Source: Thiotrichaceae bacterium (GTDB lineage Bacteria > Pseudomonadota > Gammaproteobacteria > Thiotrichales > Thiotrichaceae). From it: a DNA stretch of 14,317 nt. The notes beneath the pieces are model-generated. The model saw nothing but the letters and a program-made list of their open reading frames with translations, searched no databases and was not told where the DNA came from. Numbering within the stretch: position 1 is the first letter of the stretch; every line of letters begins with the position of its first letter. Location: NCBI GenBank assembly GCA_024762625.1, contig JANTHA010000022.1, positions 1-14,317 of the forward strand. The letters run 5' to 3'. Position numbers and translations under genes: made by a program. This document shows positions 13,855 through 14,317 of this stretch, in pieces.

Positions 13855-13884
13855 TAGCGCTGCTGATCGCAGGTTCAGGCGCTA
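13855..13884. repeat. GC-rich hairpin
   Basis: TAGCGC at 13855-13860 and GCGCTA at 13879-13884 enclose an 18-base loop. It stands out in AT-rich surroundings, 27 nt after the long inverted repeat, and might belong to the same element. Confidence 0.35.
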
Positions 13885-14074
13885 TCGAATGCCATTGTTT
13901 AACTCTCGAGTCATTTATGTTGGTTAAACCTGGCTTCATAATGCGAACGCTCCCCTCTGTCAATAAAATAATACGAGAAAAGAGCTTTGGATATCACTTA
14001 TAAGGTGAAGCAGAGGCAAGAAATTATTACTTTATTCTTCCGACACATTGATTTTTTCTTTACAAAAAAACACT

Positions 14075-14185
14075 TCAAGCAAAATCCACCAGACCATTCT
14101 TATTCAGGTTGCGAATCACGTCTTCCTGGTAAAGTCTAGTCTCAAAGCATCAATTTCGTAAAGGCTTGATCAGCTTATCTGTCAT
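14075..14185 (-). pseudogene. Short frame broken by an in-frame TGA
   Basis: From ATG 14185 the frame reads MTDKLIKPLRN, then TGA, then in the same frame CFETRLYQEDVIRNLN and KNGLVDFA to a final TGA. The second part has a protein-like amino-acid mix. I do not recognise a family. It could be a remnant of a gene or chance; no good Shine-Dalgarno precedes it. Confidence 0.25.
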
Positions 14186-14317
14186 ACTCTTTAATACGCA
14201 CCCGACCAAAAAAAGAGCGCTTTAAACCGGCATAAAATTAAAGGTTTTTGAACACATTTTACCTTACTAAACTCTTAACCTATATCAATAAAAAACATTA
14301 ATATTTAAATTATTTAT

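Larger units (their letters stand above)
13685..14317. other. Gene-poor AT-rich region with no convincing gene
   Basis: No reading frame here shows a ribosome site plus protein-like sequence. It contains a 14-bp inverted repeat pair (13716-13827), a TAGCGC/GCGCTA hairpin (13855-13884), a 28-codon frame at 13917-14003 without a Shine-Dalgarno, and a minus-strand frame broken by an internal TGA (14075-14185). The last 100 bases are strongly AT-rich. It may be a regulatory or upstream region of a gene lying beyond the window, or degraded accessory DNA beside a tRNA. Confidence 0.6.

Noticed and set aside
13917..14003. 28-codon plus-strand frame in the gene-free region
   Set aside because: No Shine-Dalgarno, no recognisable sequence, and its length is expected by chance.

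Overview
The window looks like a chromosomal segment of a gammaproteobacterium with slightly AT-rich DNA. The paired qmcA/nfeD genes, a long-form Ppx of about 510 residues, a DUF815 ATPase, and remnants of a kinase/phosphatase type that I associate with proteobacterial nitrate-assimilation loci all fit that lineage. A secreted Gly/Asn/Trp-rich protein resembling sulfur globule proteins hints at a sulfur-metabolising lineage, but this is only an inference. No phage, plasmid, CRISPR or transposase gene is visible.

Layout. 1-1092: the end of an unrecognised exported-type protein followed at 11 nt by a membrane-anchored TlpA/ResA-like thioredoxin. 1151-1587: a decayed C-terminal fragment of a bifunctional Ser/Thr kinase/phosphatase with a poly-A frameshift. 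1687-2928: an intact NirB-like FAD/NAD(P) oxidoreductase with its own Shine-Dalgarno. 2976-4651 (minus): a periplasmic ankyrin-repeat protein and a secreted SASA-type SGNH esterase. 4810-7256 (plus): a metallo-beta-lactamase-fold exported protein, then the qmcA-nfeD pair, which overlap by one base and have a good sigma70-type promoter. 7379-8158: the Gly/Asn/Trp-rich secreted protein, ending in a textbook terminator. 8346-10677: two convergent GT4 glycosyltransferases. 10840-12363 (minus) and 12460-13224 (plus): divergent ppx and a DUF815 AAA ATPase. 13316-13567: a 65-66 bp hairpin-bearing tandem repeat that abuts a minus-strand tRNA-Arg(CCG). 13568-14317: about 750 nt without a convincing gene, holding a tRNA-like remnant, a long inverted repeat that may be an RNA or a miniature element, and a broken mini-ORF.

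Functionally the window is mostly envelope and housekeeping: thiol redox in the periplasm, membrane-domain organisation (QmcA/NfeD), polysaccharide glycosylation, polyphosphate turnover. I see no multi-gene novel system. The items most worth following up are the low-complexity secreted protein, the repeat array fused to the tRNA 3' end, the decayed kinase beside an intact oxidoreductase, and the structured element at 13716-13827.
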